Source of the DNA: Aurantibacillus circumpalustris
GTDB taxonomy: Bacteria > Bacteroidota > Bacteroidia > B-17B0 > Aurantibacillaceae
Direction: 5' to 3'
NCBI RefSeq assembly: GCF_029625215.1
Contig: NZ_CP121197.1
Location: forward strand, 1 to 64,000
Length of the DNA: 64,000 nt
The position numbers were made by a program, and so were the translations under genes. Below are positions 1 to 8,454 of the stretch, in pieces (the first letter of the stretch is position 1; every line of letters begins with the position of its first letter). The notes beneath the pieces were generated by a model. The model did no database searches, was not told where the DNA came from, and saw only the letters and a list, made by a program, of their open reading frames with translations.

Positions 1-1443
1 ATGAAAGAAAAAACTGCTGAGCAAGTTTGGAATGGTTGCCTTGAGATTGTAAAGGATAATGTAAGCCCACAAAATTTTAAAACTTGGTTTGACCCGATCA
101 AACCCATCAAAATAAACAACAACGTTTTAACCATTCAGGTGCCATCGCAGTTTTTTTATGAATGGATTGAAGAACATTACATCACTTTAATTAAAAAAGT
201 AATTAAAAAAGAGCTTGGCGCTGAAGGCCGTTTAGAATACAATATTATTATGGATAATGCTTCGGGTAAAACTGAAACACCTATTACGTTTAAACTTCCC
301 AATATAAACACAAATTTAAAGAACCCATCCGTTTCTATGCCAATTGATATTGGTAGTGGTAACAATCCAATAAAAAATCCTTTTGTTATTCCAGGATTAA
401 AAAAGGTACAAGTTGAATCGCAATTAAATCCGAACTACAGTTTTGATAATTTTGTTGAAGGCGATTGTAACCGTTTATCGCGCAGCGCTGGTTACGCAGT
501 AGCTCAAAAACCTGGCGGAAATGCTTTTAATCCATTGTTGTTATATGGTGGTGTTGGTTTAGGAAAAACACATTTGGCTCAAGCAATTGGCATTGAAGTA
601 AAAAAGAACTATCCGAATAAGACTGTACTATATGTACAATCAGAAAAATTTATTACTCAATTTATTGAGTCTATCAAAAATAATAACCAAAATGACTTTG
701 TGCATTTTTATCAAATGATAGATGTACTTATTATTGATGACGTACAATACTTTGCTGGGAAAGAAAAAACACAAGATGTATTCTTCCATATTTTTAATCA
801 CCTTCACCAATTAGGAAAACAAATTATTTTAACAGCAGATCGTGCTCCTGTTGACATTCAAGGAATAGAGCAACGTTTGTTATCTCGTTTTAAATGGGGA
901 CTTAGTGCAGATCTTCAGGCTCCAGGATTGGAAACGCGTATTGCAATTCTTGATAAAAAAGTTTATAACGAAGGTATTCAACTTCCAAAAGAGGTTAACG
1001 AATACCTTGCTTATAGTATTACTTCGAACGTTCGTGAACTTGAAGGTGCTTTAATTTCATTGTTAGCACAATCAAGTTTAAACAAGAAGACCATTACATT
1101 GGAACTAGCCAAAACAATGATCGATAAATTTGTAAAAAGCACAGCACGCGAAGTTTCAATAGATTATATTCAAAAAGTAGTTTGTGATTATTTTGATCTT
1201 GCAATAGATACAATGAAGTCTAAGACGCGTAAGCGTGAGGTAGTTCAGGCGAGACAAATTGCAATGTATTTTGCTAAAAGTATGACTAAATCGTCCTTAG
1301 CAACAATAGGTATGCATTGTGGTGGTAAAGACCACGCAACTGTATTACATGCTTGTCGTACTGTGAATAATTTAATGGATACGGATAAGCGTTTTAAGGC
1401 ATATATTGAAGAACTCGAAAAAAAGATTAGTATTACCAACTAA
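1..1443 (+). CDS. dnaA: Chromosomal replication initiator DnaA
   Basis: Initiates chromosome replication by ATP-dependent binding and melting of the origin. The 480 residues have the normal order: an N-terminal DnaB-contact domain (about 1-85), a variable linker, an AAA+ ATPase with Walker A GGVGLGKTH (183-191) and Walker B LIIDD (243-247), and a C-terminal DNA-binding domain with the signature GGKDHATVLHA (441-451). The ATG is the first base of the window, so the assembly was probably rotated to dnaA and the promoter and any upstream origin lie outside. A strong terminator follows directly. No cluster of TTATCCACA boxes was seen in the 115 bp downstream. Confidence 0.98.
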   Translation: MKEKTAEQVWNGCLEIVKDNVSPQNFKTWFDPIKPIKINNNVLTIQVPSQFFYEWIEEHYITLIKKVIKKELGAEGRLEYNIIMDNASGKTETPITFKLPNINTNLKNPSVSMPIDIGSGNNPIKNPFVIPGLKKVQVESQLNPNYSFDNFVEGDCNRLSRSAGYAVAQKPGGNAFNPLLLYGGVGLGKTHLAQAIGIEVKKNYPNKTVLYVQSEKFITQFIESIKNNNQNDFVHFYQMIDVLIIDDVQYFAGKEKTQDVFFHIFNHLHQLGKQIILTADRAPVDIQGIEQRLLSRFKWGLSADLQAPGLETRIAILDKKVYNEGIQLPKEVNEYLAYSITSNVRELEGALISLLAQSSLNKKTITLELAKTMIDKFVKSTAREVSIDYIQKVVCDYFDLAIDTMKSKTRKREVVQARQIAMYFAKSMTKSSLATIGMHCGGKDHATVLHACRTVNNLMDTDKRFKAYIEELEKKISITN

Positions 1444-1460
1444 CGAAAAACTAAAATCTA

Positions 1461-1491
1461 AAAAGCCCTTCTAAACAGAAGGGCTTTTTTT
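1461..1491 (+). terminator. Rho-independent terminator of dnaA
   Basis: A perfect 12-bp stem (1461-1472 with 1477-1488) closes a 4-nt AAAC loop and runs into a T tract. It starts 18 bp after the dnaA stop, so dnaA is a transcription unit separate from the dehydrogenase gene that follows. Confidence 0.9.
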
Positions 1492-1510
1492 ATGATTGTT
1501 TAAAATTTTC

Positions 1511-1542
1511 TTTGTTAAAACCGAATTTCTCTGCTAGCTTTA
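1511..1542 (+). promoter_or_regulatory. Candidate Bacteroidota promoter of the hydroxybutyryl-CoA dehydrogenase gene
   Basis: A TTTG at 1511-1514 is followed after 20 bp by TAGCTTTA at 1535-1542. This fits the -33/-7 promoter type of Bacteroidota (TTTG, then TAnnTTTG) with one mismatch. It lies 17 bp before the ATG and after the dnaA terminator. The assignment rests on motif spacing only. Confidence 0.45.
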
Positions 1543-1558
1543 GGACTAAATTTTATTT

Positions 1559-2467
1559 ATGAAGAACATTACTGTGATAGGGAGCGGAACTATGGGAAAC
1601 GGTATAGCACATGCGTTTGCGCAATGTGGATATAATGTTAATCTTGTTGATATAAATGAAGCTGCACTTCAAAAAGCAATAGCAACCATTACTAAAAACT
1701 TAGATAGGCAGATTCAAAAAGCAGTTATAACAGAAGAAGCTAAAACAGCTACCTTAAAAAACATTTCGATTCAAACAGATTTAGCAAAAGCTGCAGCTAA
1801 CGCTGATCTTGTTGTTGAAGCTGCCAGTGAAAATATTGATATTAAATTTAAGATCTTTAAGCAACTCGACGAAGTTTGTCCTCCGCATACAATTCTTGCG
1901 AGCAACACCTCGTCTATTTCAATTACACAAATTGCAGCTGTCACAAAACGCGCTGATAAAGTAATTGGTATGCACTTTATGAATCCTGTACCAATTATGA
2001 AGCTCGTTGAAGTTATTCGTGGATACAGTACTTCTGACGCGGTATGTGATTTAATTATGGAAACGTCTAAAAAACTGCATAAGATTCCCGTTGAAGTAAA
2101 TGACTTTCCAGGCTTTGTAGCAAATAAGATCTTAATGCCAATGATCAATGAAGCTGTTATTACACTCAATGAAGGGGTAGCAGGTGTTGAAGAAATTGAC
2201 ACGGTTATGAAATTAGGTATGGCACATCCAATGGGTCCATTGCAACTAGCCGATTTTATTGGTTTGGATGTTTGTCTCAATATTTTACGTGTTTTACAAG
2301 ATGGTTTTGGTAACCCAAAATATGCACCATGTCCACTATTAATAAATATGGTTACAGCTGGCCATCTGGGCGTGAAATCTGGAAAAGGATTTTATGATTA
2401 TAGTAGTGGTGGTAAAGAATTAATATTAGCCGATCGCTTTAAAAAGAAAATAAACGCAACCGTATAA
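1559..2467 (+). CDS. 3-hydroxybutyryl-CoA dehydrogenase
   Basis: NAD(P)-dependent oxidation of 3-hydroxyacyl-CoA to 3-ketoacyl-CoA, or the reverse, in the cytosol. The 302 residues match the short, single-function family (about 280-300). The Rossmann motif GSGTMG is at 8-13, the catalytic His lies in GMHFMNPVP (H139), and the C-terminal dimerisation domain contains VANKILMPMINEA and the family ending GVKSGKGFYDY. It is not next to thiolase or crotonase genes, so its pathway (butanoate, phenylacetate or polyhydroxyalkanoate metabolism) cannot be read from context. It is distinct from the large bifunctional enzyme at 59.5-61.9 kb. The family is sure; the physiological substrate is not. Confidence 0.93.
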   Translation: MKNITVIGSGTMGNGIAHAFAQCGYNVNLVDINEAALQKAIATITKNLDRQIQKAVITEEAKTATLKNISIQTDLAKAAANADLVVEAASENIDIKFKIFKQLDEVCPPHTILASNTSSISITQIAAVTKRADKVIGMHFMNPVPIMKLVEVIRGYSTSDAVCDLIMETSKKLHKIPVEVNDFPGFVANKILMPMINEAVITLNEGVAGVEEIDTVMKLGMAHPMGPLQLADFIGLDVCLNILRVLQDGFGNPKYAPCPLLINMVTAGHLGVKSGKGFYDYSSGGKELILADRFKKKINATV

Positions 2468-2477
2468 CTCTACACAT

Positions 2478-2906
2478 TTGTCTTCTACTTACACCGATAT
2501 CCTTCCAATCGAATATCCCGGCATTCCAAGTGCGGGCGTTTATTATTTCACGACAAAAAGCGGCTTACGTTATGAAGTTAGGTTTGGAAGATTGCAAGAC
2601 AATATTTTGCACGCCAACATTGTTTTCGGAGTTATTAATGATGAATTTGAAGGCGAAGAGTATATTACTACCAATCGAGGAGAAGTATATCAGGTGATGA
2701 ATACAATTGTTGAAATTGTAAAAAATTACATGAAAGAGCATACAAAAGTAAACATCTATGAATTCAATGCAGTTGGTAGAGATGGCGAAGATGAAAATAC
2801 AGAAAATGCCCGTATGGCTCTCTACCGGAGATTTCTACCAAGAATATTTTCTAATGGTTGGAATTTTAAAATCAATGGCAACTTTGCTTTGGTAACAAAG
2901 GCATAA
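2478..2906 (+). CDS. Conserved-looking protein of unknown function, TTG start
   Basis: A 142-residue soluble protein I do not recognise. It has no signal peptide or membrane segment. The sequence suggests a mixed fold: short beta segments (YYFTTKSGLRYEVRFGRL) followed by a helix (VYQVMNTIVEIVKNYMKEH) and a C-terminal part rich in aromatic residues. TTG at 2478 is the only usual start, because an in-frame stop lies at 2451-2453 and no ATG or GTG comes before it. It begins 10 bp after the upstream dehydrogenase stop and is probably cotranscribed with it, but no functional link is evident. Confidence 0.7.
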   Translation: MSSTYTDILPIEYPGIPSAGVYYFTTKSGLRYEVRFGRLQDNILHANIVFGVINDEFEGEEYITTNRGEVYQVMNTIVEIVKNYMKEHTKVNIYEFNAVGRDGEDENTENARMALYRRFLPRIFSNGWNFKINGNFALVTKA

Positions 2907-2981
2907 ACACTACAATCGTTTTACTTTTAACTTTTTTCAATTTAAAATTACAGAATTAGCTAAACTAGAATTAGCAGTGTA

Positions 2982-4199
2982 CTACATTGCAGCCATTAAC
3001 AGATTAATATCTTTAAATGGCAAATGAAAGGCTTCACCCAAATACTGATTCGTTAGAATTCCATTATAGATATAAACCCCATTTCTAAGTCCGGCATCTT
3101 TTCTAACAATACCGTCGAAGCCGCCCTCATCACCCATGGTGAGCATAATCTGTGAAAAAATATTACTTAATGCGTACGAAGCAGTTCTTGCAACGCGACT
3201 ATTAATATTTGGCACGCAATAATGTATTACGCCGTGTTTTCTAAATACGGGATGTGTGTGATTTGTTAATTCTGATGTTTCAAAAACCCCTCCCTGATCA
3301 ATACTCACGTCAATAATTACCGAACCTGTTTTCATTTCGCTCACCATGTTTTCGGTTACCATACAAGGTGTGCGACCGCGTGTAGCACGAAGTGCGCCAA
3401 TTGCTACATCAGCAGTTTTTAAATGCTTTTCTAGCACTTTAGGTATAATGACAGAAGTAAAAATGCGGCTTCCTAATTGTCCTTGTAATCTCCTCAAACG
3501 CGAAGTTGAATTATCGAATACTTTAACAGTAGCTCCTAATCCAATTGCAGCGCGTGCTGCAAACTCACCAACGGTTCCAGCGCCAATAATAACTACTTCT
3601 GTTGGAGAAATTCCACTAATACCTCCAAGTATTGAGCCGACTCCATTATTTACATTACTCAATAACTCTGCAGCAATGGTTATACTTGCTCCACCAGCAA
3701 TCTCGCCCATTGCACGAATTACAGGGAATATTCCAGCATCATCAATGATAAGATCAAATGCGATGCAGTTTAATTTTTTTGAGATTAATTTCTTAAGAAA
3801 ATCCTGGGGCTGAACTGGCAACTGAAGCGCACTATACAATGTTTGCTTCGGCTGCATCATTTCAATTTCCTCTAATGTGGGTGGCGCAATTTTTAAAATG
3901 GTATCGGCTTTGTATACATCATTAGGAGAGTGCACTATTTCAGCTCCTGCTTCACTATAATCGGTATCTTCAAAACTGGCGGCTTTGCCCGCTCCAGCTT
4001 CTATAACAACGCGGTGACCATTATTTACTAATAAAGCAACCGCATCTGGAACCAAGGGGACACGATTTTCCTGAAATGCAATTTCCTTTGGAATACCTAT
4101 GTACAACTTTCCTTTTTTACGTGCAACTTCCAACATTTCCTCCTGTGGCGCAAAACCACCCTTGGTTAACGAATAAAGCACATCCTTTGTCATTACCAT
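2982..4199 (-). CDS. ald: Alanine dehydrogenase
   Basis: Reversible NAD-dependent deamination of L-alanine to pyruvate and ammonia. The 405 residues carry the alanine dehydrogenase/transhydrogenase N-terminal domain (GIPKEIAFQENRVPLVPDAV near 37-56) and a Rossmann domain with VIIGAGTVGEFAARAA. Further family landmarks are VIIDVSIDQGG and HYCVPNINSRVARTAS. It is slightly longer than the classical enzyme (about 370) because of an N-terminal extension, as is common in Bacteroidota. Two possible starts (residues 1 and 3) differ by 6 bp. It is convergent with the preceding plus-strand gene. The related transhydrogenase alpha subunit is less likely since no beta subunit gene is adjacent. Confidence 0.9.
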   Translation of the reverse strand: MVMTKDVLYSLTKGGFAPQEEMLEVARKKGKLYIGIPKEIAFQENRVPLVPDAVALLVNNGHRVVIEAGAGKAASFEDTDYSEAGAEIVHSPNDVYKADTILKIAPPTLEEIEMMQPKQTLYSALQLPVQPQDFLKKLISKKLNCIAFDLIIDDAGIFPVIRAMGEIAGGASITIAAELLSNVNNGVGSILGGISGISPTEVVIIGAGTVGEFAARAAIGLGATVKVFDNSTSRLRRLQGQLGSRIFTSVIIPKVLEKHLKTADVAIGALRATRGRTPCMVTENMVSEMKTGSVIIDVSIDQGGVFETSELTNHTHPVFRKHGVIHYCVPNINSRVARTASYALSNIFSQIMLTMGDEGGFDGIVRKDAGLRNGVYIYNGILTNQYLGEAFHLPFKDINLLMAAM

Positions 4200-4209
4200 A
4201 ATTTTTTAT

Positions 4210-4941
4210 TTAATAAGCGGGTCCTTTATAAACTGGTGCATTACAATCATCAATTCTTCTTTTTCTTGGTCTATAGGTCACTCCGATTCTTGTTTCAAAA
4301 GTACGAGAGCGCACTTTAGTGTTGCCATTATATTTATGTGAGATAATATCTGGGTTCCAGTGCTCTTCTATAAACACGCCTATTTTTTCAGTGATAGGAA
4401 ATTCGTATCCCACAGCTAAATCACCACTAAACCATATTGTGGGGAAAGTTGCAATTACCTCCGGATAAACTGTTGCTGATCTACTCATTAAATATTCAAT
4501 ACGTACGCCCGCCATCCAGTACCAATGCGCGCGTGAAAAAATAGGATTCCAGAATTTTAAATAATTATTCCATTGTATATACGTAAGTTTGTTTGGCGAG
4601 TATGAGGCAGTGCTTAAGCCTGTATAAGGATTTAATAATGTATATTCATTTGCTCCTTTGTTAATGTATTCCAGTTCAGTTTGCCAACGAATATCGTTAT
4701 TCCTTGAAAGTTCTAAAAAAATACCGGCTCCCCAATTTAAAAACTCTTTCGAAATATGAGTTTGAGGATAAAAATGTTCTGGCTCATAAATACTATCTAA
4801 ATATCTTTTATCGGCGTCTTGATTTCTATATTCATGCTTAGAAACAGTTAATGCAGCAAATACACCAGCTCCCTTAAACCACTTTTGCGAAAAAGTTTGA
4901 AAGGAAATAAATAAACTTAAAACGAGTAGTGTGTTTTTCAT
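4210..4941 (-). CDS. Secreted outer-membrane beta-barrel-like protein
   Basis: 243 residues with a typical Bacteroidota signal peptide (about 1-18, ending FQTFSQ). The rest is rich in alternating polar and aromatic residues (WQTELEYINKGANEY, YIQWNNYLKFWNP, RTFETRIGVTYRPRKRR), the pattern of short outer-membrane beta-barrels. No catalytic motif is seen. It lies between fabD and ald on the same strand, 7 bp from fabD, so it may be cotranscribed, but it has no obvious metabolic link. Function unknown. Confidence 0.75.
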   Translation of the reverse strand: MKNTLLVLSLFISFQTFSQKWFKGAGVFAALTVSKHEYRNQDADKRYLDSIYEPEHFYPQTHISKEFLNWGAGIFLELSRNNDIRWQTELEYINKGANEYTLLNPYTGLSTASYSPNKLTYIQWNNYLKFWNPIFSRAHWYWMAGVRIEYLMSRSATVYPEVIATFPTIWFSGDLAVGYEFPITEKIGVFIEEHWNPDIISHKYNGNTKVRSRTFETRIGVTYRPRKRRIDDCNAPVYKGPAY

Positions 4942-4948
4942 ATGTTTT

Positions 4949-5833
4949 TTATGCGCTCATGGCCTCTGCCGTTGCATTTATTTTCTTAACTAAACCTTGT
5001 AAAACTTTACCAGGTCCAACCTCAATAAAATGTGTAGCTCCATCTGCTGACATTTGCTGTACACTTTGAGTCCATCTAACAGGTGCTGTAAGTTGCGCGA
5101 CTAAATTTTTCTGAATTGTAATAGGGTCTGAAATTGCGCTAGCAGTTACATTCTGATAAACCGGGCAAATAGGTTGACTGAAATTTGTACTATTAATTGC
5201 TGCTTCCAGCTCAACACGAGCAGGTTCCATTAATGGTGAATGAAAAGCTCCACCGACAGGTAAAACCAAAGCTCTTCTTGCCCCTGCCGCTTTTAATTTT
5301 TCACAGGCAACGTTAATCCCTTCAATACTTCCTGATATAACAAGTTGTCCGGGACAGTTATAATTGGCTGCCACCACTATATTCCCAGCAGCTGTAATTT
5401 CTGCACAAATAGTTTCTACAATTTTATCATCGAGATTTAAGATAGCAGCCATAGTACTTGGATTTATCTCGCAAGCCTTTTGCATAGCTAAGGCGCGCTT
5501 ATAAACTAACTTAAGTCCATCTTCAAAACTCAATGTTTTATTTGCAACCAGTGCAGAGAATTCCCCCAAAGAATGACCAGCAACCATGTCTGGTTTAAAA
5601 TCAGAAATTGTGGAAGCAAGCACCACTGAGTGCAAAAAAACAGCTGGTTGGGTAATTTTTGTTTGTTTCAATTCCTCTTCACTTCCGGAAAAAAGAGTAT
5701 CGGTTATTTTAAATCCTAAAATATCGTTTGCAGATTCAAACAATTGCTTAGCATGGTTATTGTTATCATACAAATCTTTCCCCATGCCTGGAAATTGTGA
5801 ACCCTGGCCTGGAAATACGTAGGCTTTCATCAT
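4949..5833 (-). CDS. fabD: Malonyl-CoA:ACP transacylase
   Basis: Transfers malonyl from CoA to acyl carrier protein, supplying chain-extension units for fatty-acid synthesis. The 294 residues show the family start (YVFPGQGSQFPGMGKDLY), the nucleophile elbow GHSLG with catalytic Ser88, and the second catalytic region GGAFHSPLMEPA containing the active-site His. The C-terminal FIEVGPGKVLQGLVKK is also typical. Tandem ATG codons allow a start one residue later. No other fab genes are adjacent. A -33/-7 type promoter lies 26-56 bp upstream. Confidence 0.96.
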   Translation of the reverse strand: MMKAYVFPGQGSQFPGMGKDLYDNNNHAKQLFESANDILGFKITDTLFSGSEEELKQTKITQPAVFLHSVVLASTISDFKPDMVAGHSLGEFSALVANKTLSFEDGLKLVYKRALAMQKACEINPSTMAAILNLDDKIVETICAEITAAGNIVVAANYNCPGQLVISGSIEGINVACEKLKAAGARRALVLPVGGAFHSPLMEPARVELEAAINSTNFSQPICPVYQNVTASAISDPITIQKNLVAQLTAPVRWTQSVQQMSADGATHFIEVGPGKVLQGLVKKINATAEAMSA

Positions 5834-5858
5834 AGTTTGTTATGTAACGTTAGAATGG

Positions 5859-5889
5859 TAAATTTAACAGAATAATGTAAATAAACAAA
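5859..5889 (-). promoter_or_regulatory. Candidate promoter of fabD
   Basis: On the minus strand TTTG (5886-5889) is followed by a 19-bp spacer and TAAATTTA (5859-5866), a close match to the Bacteroidota -33/-7 pattern. It lies 26 bp before the fabD start codon. Confidence 0.5.
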
Positions 5890-5937
5890 GCTAAACAATA
5901 AGCCAGTATTCAACTGAGCGGTGTTAGGAAGAGTTAT

Positions 5938-7035
5938 TTATAGGAATTTCTTGCGATCGATAAATCCACCACCAACAAGATCGTTTCCTTCATAAATTAC
6001 GGCGCTTTGTCCTGGTGCAACGCCATTTACAGATGCGTGAAAAATAACGTCTAGTTTGTTGTCTATGGCGTTTATAGTTGCCAGCGTACCGGGATCTTTG
6101 TAGCGTATTTTAGTTAATCCCACAAAATCTTCTGGCAACGTTTCGTATTTAATAAGATTAAAATCCCTTACCGTTAAGTGATTCTCTTCCAGATCTTCTT
6201 TATCTCCAAGAATAACGGTGTTTGTTTCAGGAATAATTTCTTTTACAAAAACCGGAGCCCCTAAAGCAATATCGAGACCTTTTCTCTGTCCCACAGTATA
6301 GAAAGGATAACCACGATGTTTACCCACATTTTTACCTTTAAAAATATAATTGCCACCATCCACTTTTGCTTCAAGTTCAGGCATTCGATGTTTTAAAAAC
6401 TGACGGTAATCGTTATCAGGAACGAAACAAATATCGTAGCTTTCACTTTTGTTAGCAAGGTCATAAAACCCTGCATCCTTTGCCATTTGCTTGATTTCTG
6501 TTTTTTTAAAATTCCCTAAAGGGAACATGGTTCTACGCAGACTTTCTTGTCCGAGACCCCATAAAACATAGGTTTGATCTTTTGATTGATCGAGCCCTTT
6601 ATAAATAATTTTTCTATTATTTTCCTCGCGAATTTGCGCGTAATGACCTGTGGCTATAAATTCACAATCTAGCATATCAGCGCGCTTTAGCAGTGCATCC
6701 CATTTGATGTGCGTATTACATAATACACATGGATTTGGTGTACGCCCAGCGAGGTACTCTTCAACAAAATTATTTATAATAGATTCACCGAATTCACCGC
6801 GAATATCTAAAATGTAGTGCGGAAAACCATAGGTAACCGCCATGGTACGCGCATCATTTATGCTATCTAGACTACAGCAGCCGGTTTCGCGTTTGCTAGA
6901 GCCAGAACTCTCGTAATCCCACGTTTTCATGGTGATTCCAATTACTTCATAACCTTGCTCATGCAGCATCATAGCAGTAACGCTGCTATCAATACCGCCA
7001 CTCATGGCTACTAATACTTTTCCGTGCTTGCTCAT
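5938..7035 (-). CDS. mnmA: tRNA-uridine 2-sulfurtransferase MnmA
   Basis: Adds sulfur at position 2 of the wobble uridine in tRNA Lys, Glu and Gln. The 365 residues begin with the PP-loop ATP pyrophosphatase motif SGGIDSS (12-18). The two catalytic cysteines are visible in NPCVLCNTHIKW and SYDICFVPD, and the central PFYTVGQRKGL and C-terminal PGQSAVIYEGNDLVGGG segments are family hallmarks. A perfect -7 box (TATCTTTG, minus strand, 7064-7071) lies 28 bp upstream. It stands alone in this window. Confidence 0.96.
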   Translation of the reverse strand: MSKHGKVLVAMSGGIDSSVTAMMLHEQGYEVIGITMKTWDYESSGSSKRETGCCSLDSINDARTMAVTYGFPHYILDIRGEFGESIINNFVEEYLAGRTPNPCVLCNTHIKWDALLKRADMLDCEFIATGHYAQIREENNRKIIYKGLDQSKDQTYVLWGLGQESLRRTMFPLGNFKKTEIKQMAKDAGFYDLANKSESYDICFVPDNDYRQFLKHRMPELEAKVDGGNYIFKGKNVGKHRGYPFYTVGQRKGLDIALGAPVFVKEIIPETNTVILGDKEDLEENHLTVRDFNLIKYETLPEDFVGLTKIRYKDPGTLATINAIDNKLDVIFHASVNGVAPGQSAVIYEGNDLVGGGFIDRKKFL

Positions 7036-7150
7036 TTACTTACCGTGCTGTAATTTGCGTTGGCAAAGATACGAATAATAGTTCCCTTCTAAAACCCTCG
7101 AAAACAATACTAAAGTTAATTTTTATTGTTTTAACAGGCTCAGAGTTAAG

Positions 7151-7900
7151 CTATTTTTTCTTTTGCTGATTGGACTTCGCTGGATTTGAATCTTGAGTTT
7201 TGCTTTTCGCAAAAAACTCGTCGGTTTCCTTTTGTGACGCTAATATTCCGTTTTTATATAATTCCTTTTCACGCACTTTTCCGCTTTCTGTTTTATAAAT
7301 CCACGGACCATTTTTTGATCCATTTTTATAATAACCCGCCGCAACTTCAACCCCATTCGGGTAGTGATACGTTACCCTTCCCTCTAATTTATCATTGATA
7401 TAATTTCCTTGCGCCTTTACCGTATTTCCAGAAAAATATTGCTTAAACGGGCCGCTTTGTAAATCGTTTTTATAATTTCTTTCTTCTGAAACGCTTCCAT
7501 CAGGTAAGTAAACCGTGAAAACACCGTCCTTTTTGCCATTTTTATAATTCTCTCTTGATATTAATATTCCAAGTTCATCATAATAAGTCCATGTACTATC
7601 TTTTATTTCTTCATTTATGTACTTTCCTTCCGCCATTCTTTTTCCATTCATATGAAATAATTTAGCGTAGGCTCCTTTTCCATTTGCATTAAAATACATA
7701 ATTGCCCGAATAGAATCGGTTTGATAATAATATTTAAATTTTCCTACCGGTTTATTGTCTTTAAACGCCCCTTCATAAATGAGTTTGTTTTTTTCGTCAG
7801 TCTTTTTCCAATAACCTTGTTTTTGACCTTTAGAATCAGTTGTTTGAGAATAACCCAGAAAACTAGAAGTTATCGCAATAATTACTAAAACTTTTCTCAT
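7151..7900 (-). CDS. Secreted MORN-variant repeat protein (YwqK-like)
   Basis: 249 residues with a signal peptide (1-18, ending LGYSQ). The body is a run of about 22-residue repeats with the pattern GxWxxYxxxGxLxxxxxYKNGKKDG (for example SRENYKNGKKDGVFTVYLPDG), the MORN-variant repeat. Databases often call such proteins 'toxin-antitoxin system YwqK family antitoxin', but no toxin gene is near, so that label is not supported here. The tail is Lys/Gln rich. A 9-bp hairpin at 7101-7132 lies just after the stop and may end transcription. Probably periplasmic or outer-membrane; role unknown. Confidence 0.8.
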   Translation of the reverse strand: MRKVLVIIAITSSFLGYSQTTDSKGQKQGYWKKTDEKNKLIYEGAFKDNKPVGKFKYYYQTDSIRAIMYFNANGKGAYAKLFHMNGKRMAEGKYINEEIKDSTWTYYDELGILISRENYKNGKKDGVFTVYLPDGSVSEERNYKNDLQSGPFKQYFSGNTVKAQGNYINDKLEGRVTYHYPNGVEVAAGYYKNGSKNGPWIYKTESGKVREKELYKNGILASQKETDEFFAKSKTQDSNPAKSNQQKKK

Positions 7901-7964
7901 CAGATGTATAATAAATTTTTGTGTTAAAGATACATTAAAAAAAACGTATGGTTTTGAAAACTTA

Positions 7965-8366
7965 CTAAAGCAATATTACTTTATATTTTTCTGCCATTTT
8001 TTTTAGTTGTTCTTCACTGATGTTGTGAGTGTTTTTACTCTTATGTCTATTTTCCACAGTAACAACGAAAACCTGATAAGTGTATTTTGAAGCCAATTTA
8101 AAATAAGGTTCCATTTCCCATTCAAGCGTAAAAGTATTGTCGATAAAAATTTTCTCAATAGCGGAACTCATTGCTTGTTCTGTATTATCCTGACATTGCT
8201 TGTAGGCTAAATGATTTTTCTCGAATTGAAAGTCGTATTTATTTGTAACTGGATCGGTAAAATAACTGTCGACCGAAAACACTGGCCATTTGTTCTCGCT
8301 AAGAATTGTGGCTAAGGTTGATTTTCCAGCTCCTGGCAAACCTCTAAGCAATATAAGTACTGACAT
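7965..8366 (-). CDS. Small P-loop kinase-like ATPase (AAA/PNK-type)
   Basis: 133 residues with an N-terminal Walker A motif GLPGAGKST and a second motif VFSVDSYF followed by a helical NTEQAMSSAIEKIFIDNTFTLEWEM segment. This pattern is typical of polynucleotide-kinase-like and NEDD4-binding-protein-2-like P-loop kinases, which often phosphorylate RNA/DNA ends or small molecules. The protein consists of the kinase domain alone. The Lys-rich C terminus (EEQLKKMAEKYKVILL) is complete. The neighbours give no clue to the substrate, so only the fold class is assigned. Confidence 0.75.
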   Translation of the reverse strand: MSVLILLRGLPGAGKSTLATILSENKWPVFSVDSYFTDPVTNKYDFQFEKNHLAYKQCQDNTEQAMSSAIEKIFIDNTFTLEWEMEPYFKLASKYTYQVFVVTVENRHKSKNTHNISEEQLKKMAEKYKVILL

Positions 8367-8454
8367 GAATTAAATTTCAGTGAAATTACAAAATACTTAG
8401 GGGTCATTTAATATTTATTGATCGTTCCTCTGCAAAAGTGAAAAATAATTTAAA

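Noticed and set aside
1444-1558. Possible replication origin downstream of dnaA
   Set aside because: No TTATCCACA-like box or AT-rich repeat array was found in this short gap; the origin may lie upstream of base 1.
1771-2280. A 169-codon open frame on the minus strand inside the hydroxybutyryl-CoA dehydrogenase gene
   Set aside because: It is a shadow of a conserved enzyme gene; the translation has no family features.
3346-3813. A 155-codon open frame on the plus strand inside the alanine dehydrogenase gene
   Set aside because: Antisense to a well-conserved enzyme; no protein-like features.
7151-7900. 'YwqK family antitoxin' label for the MORN-variant protein
   Set aside because: There is a signal peptide and no toxin gene nearby; the label is a database inheritance and gives no function.
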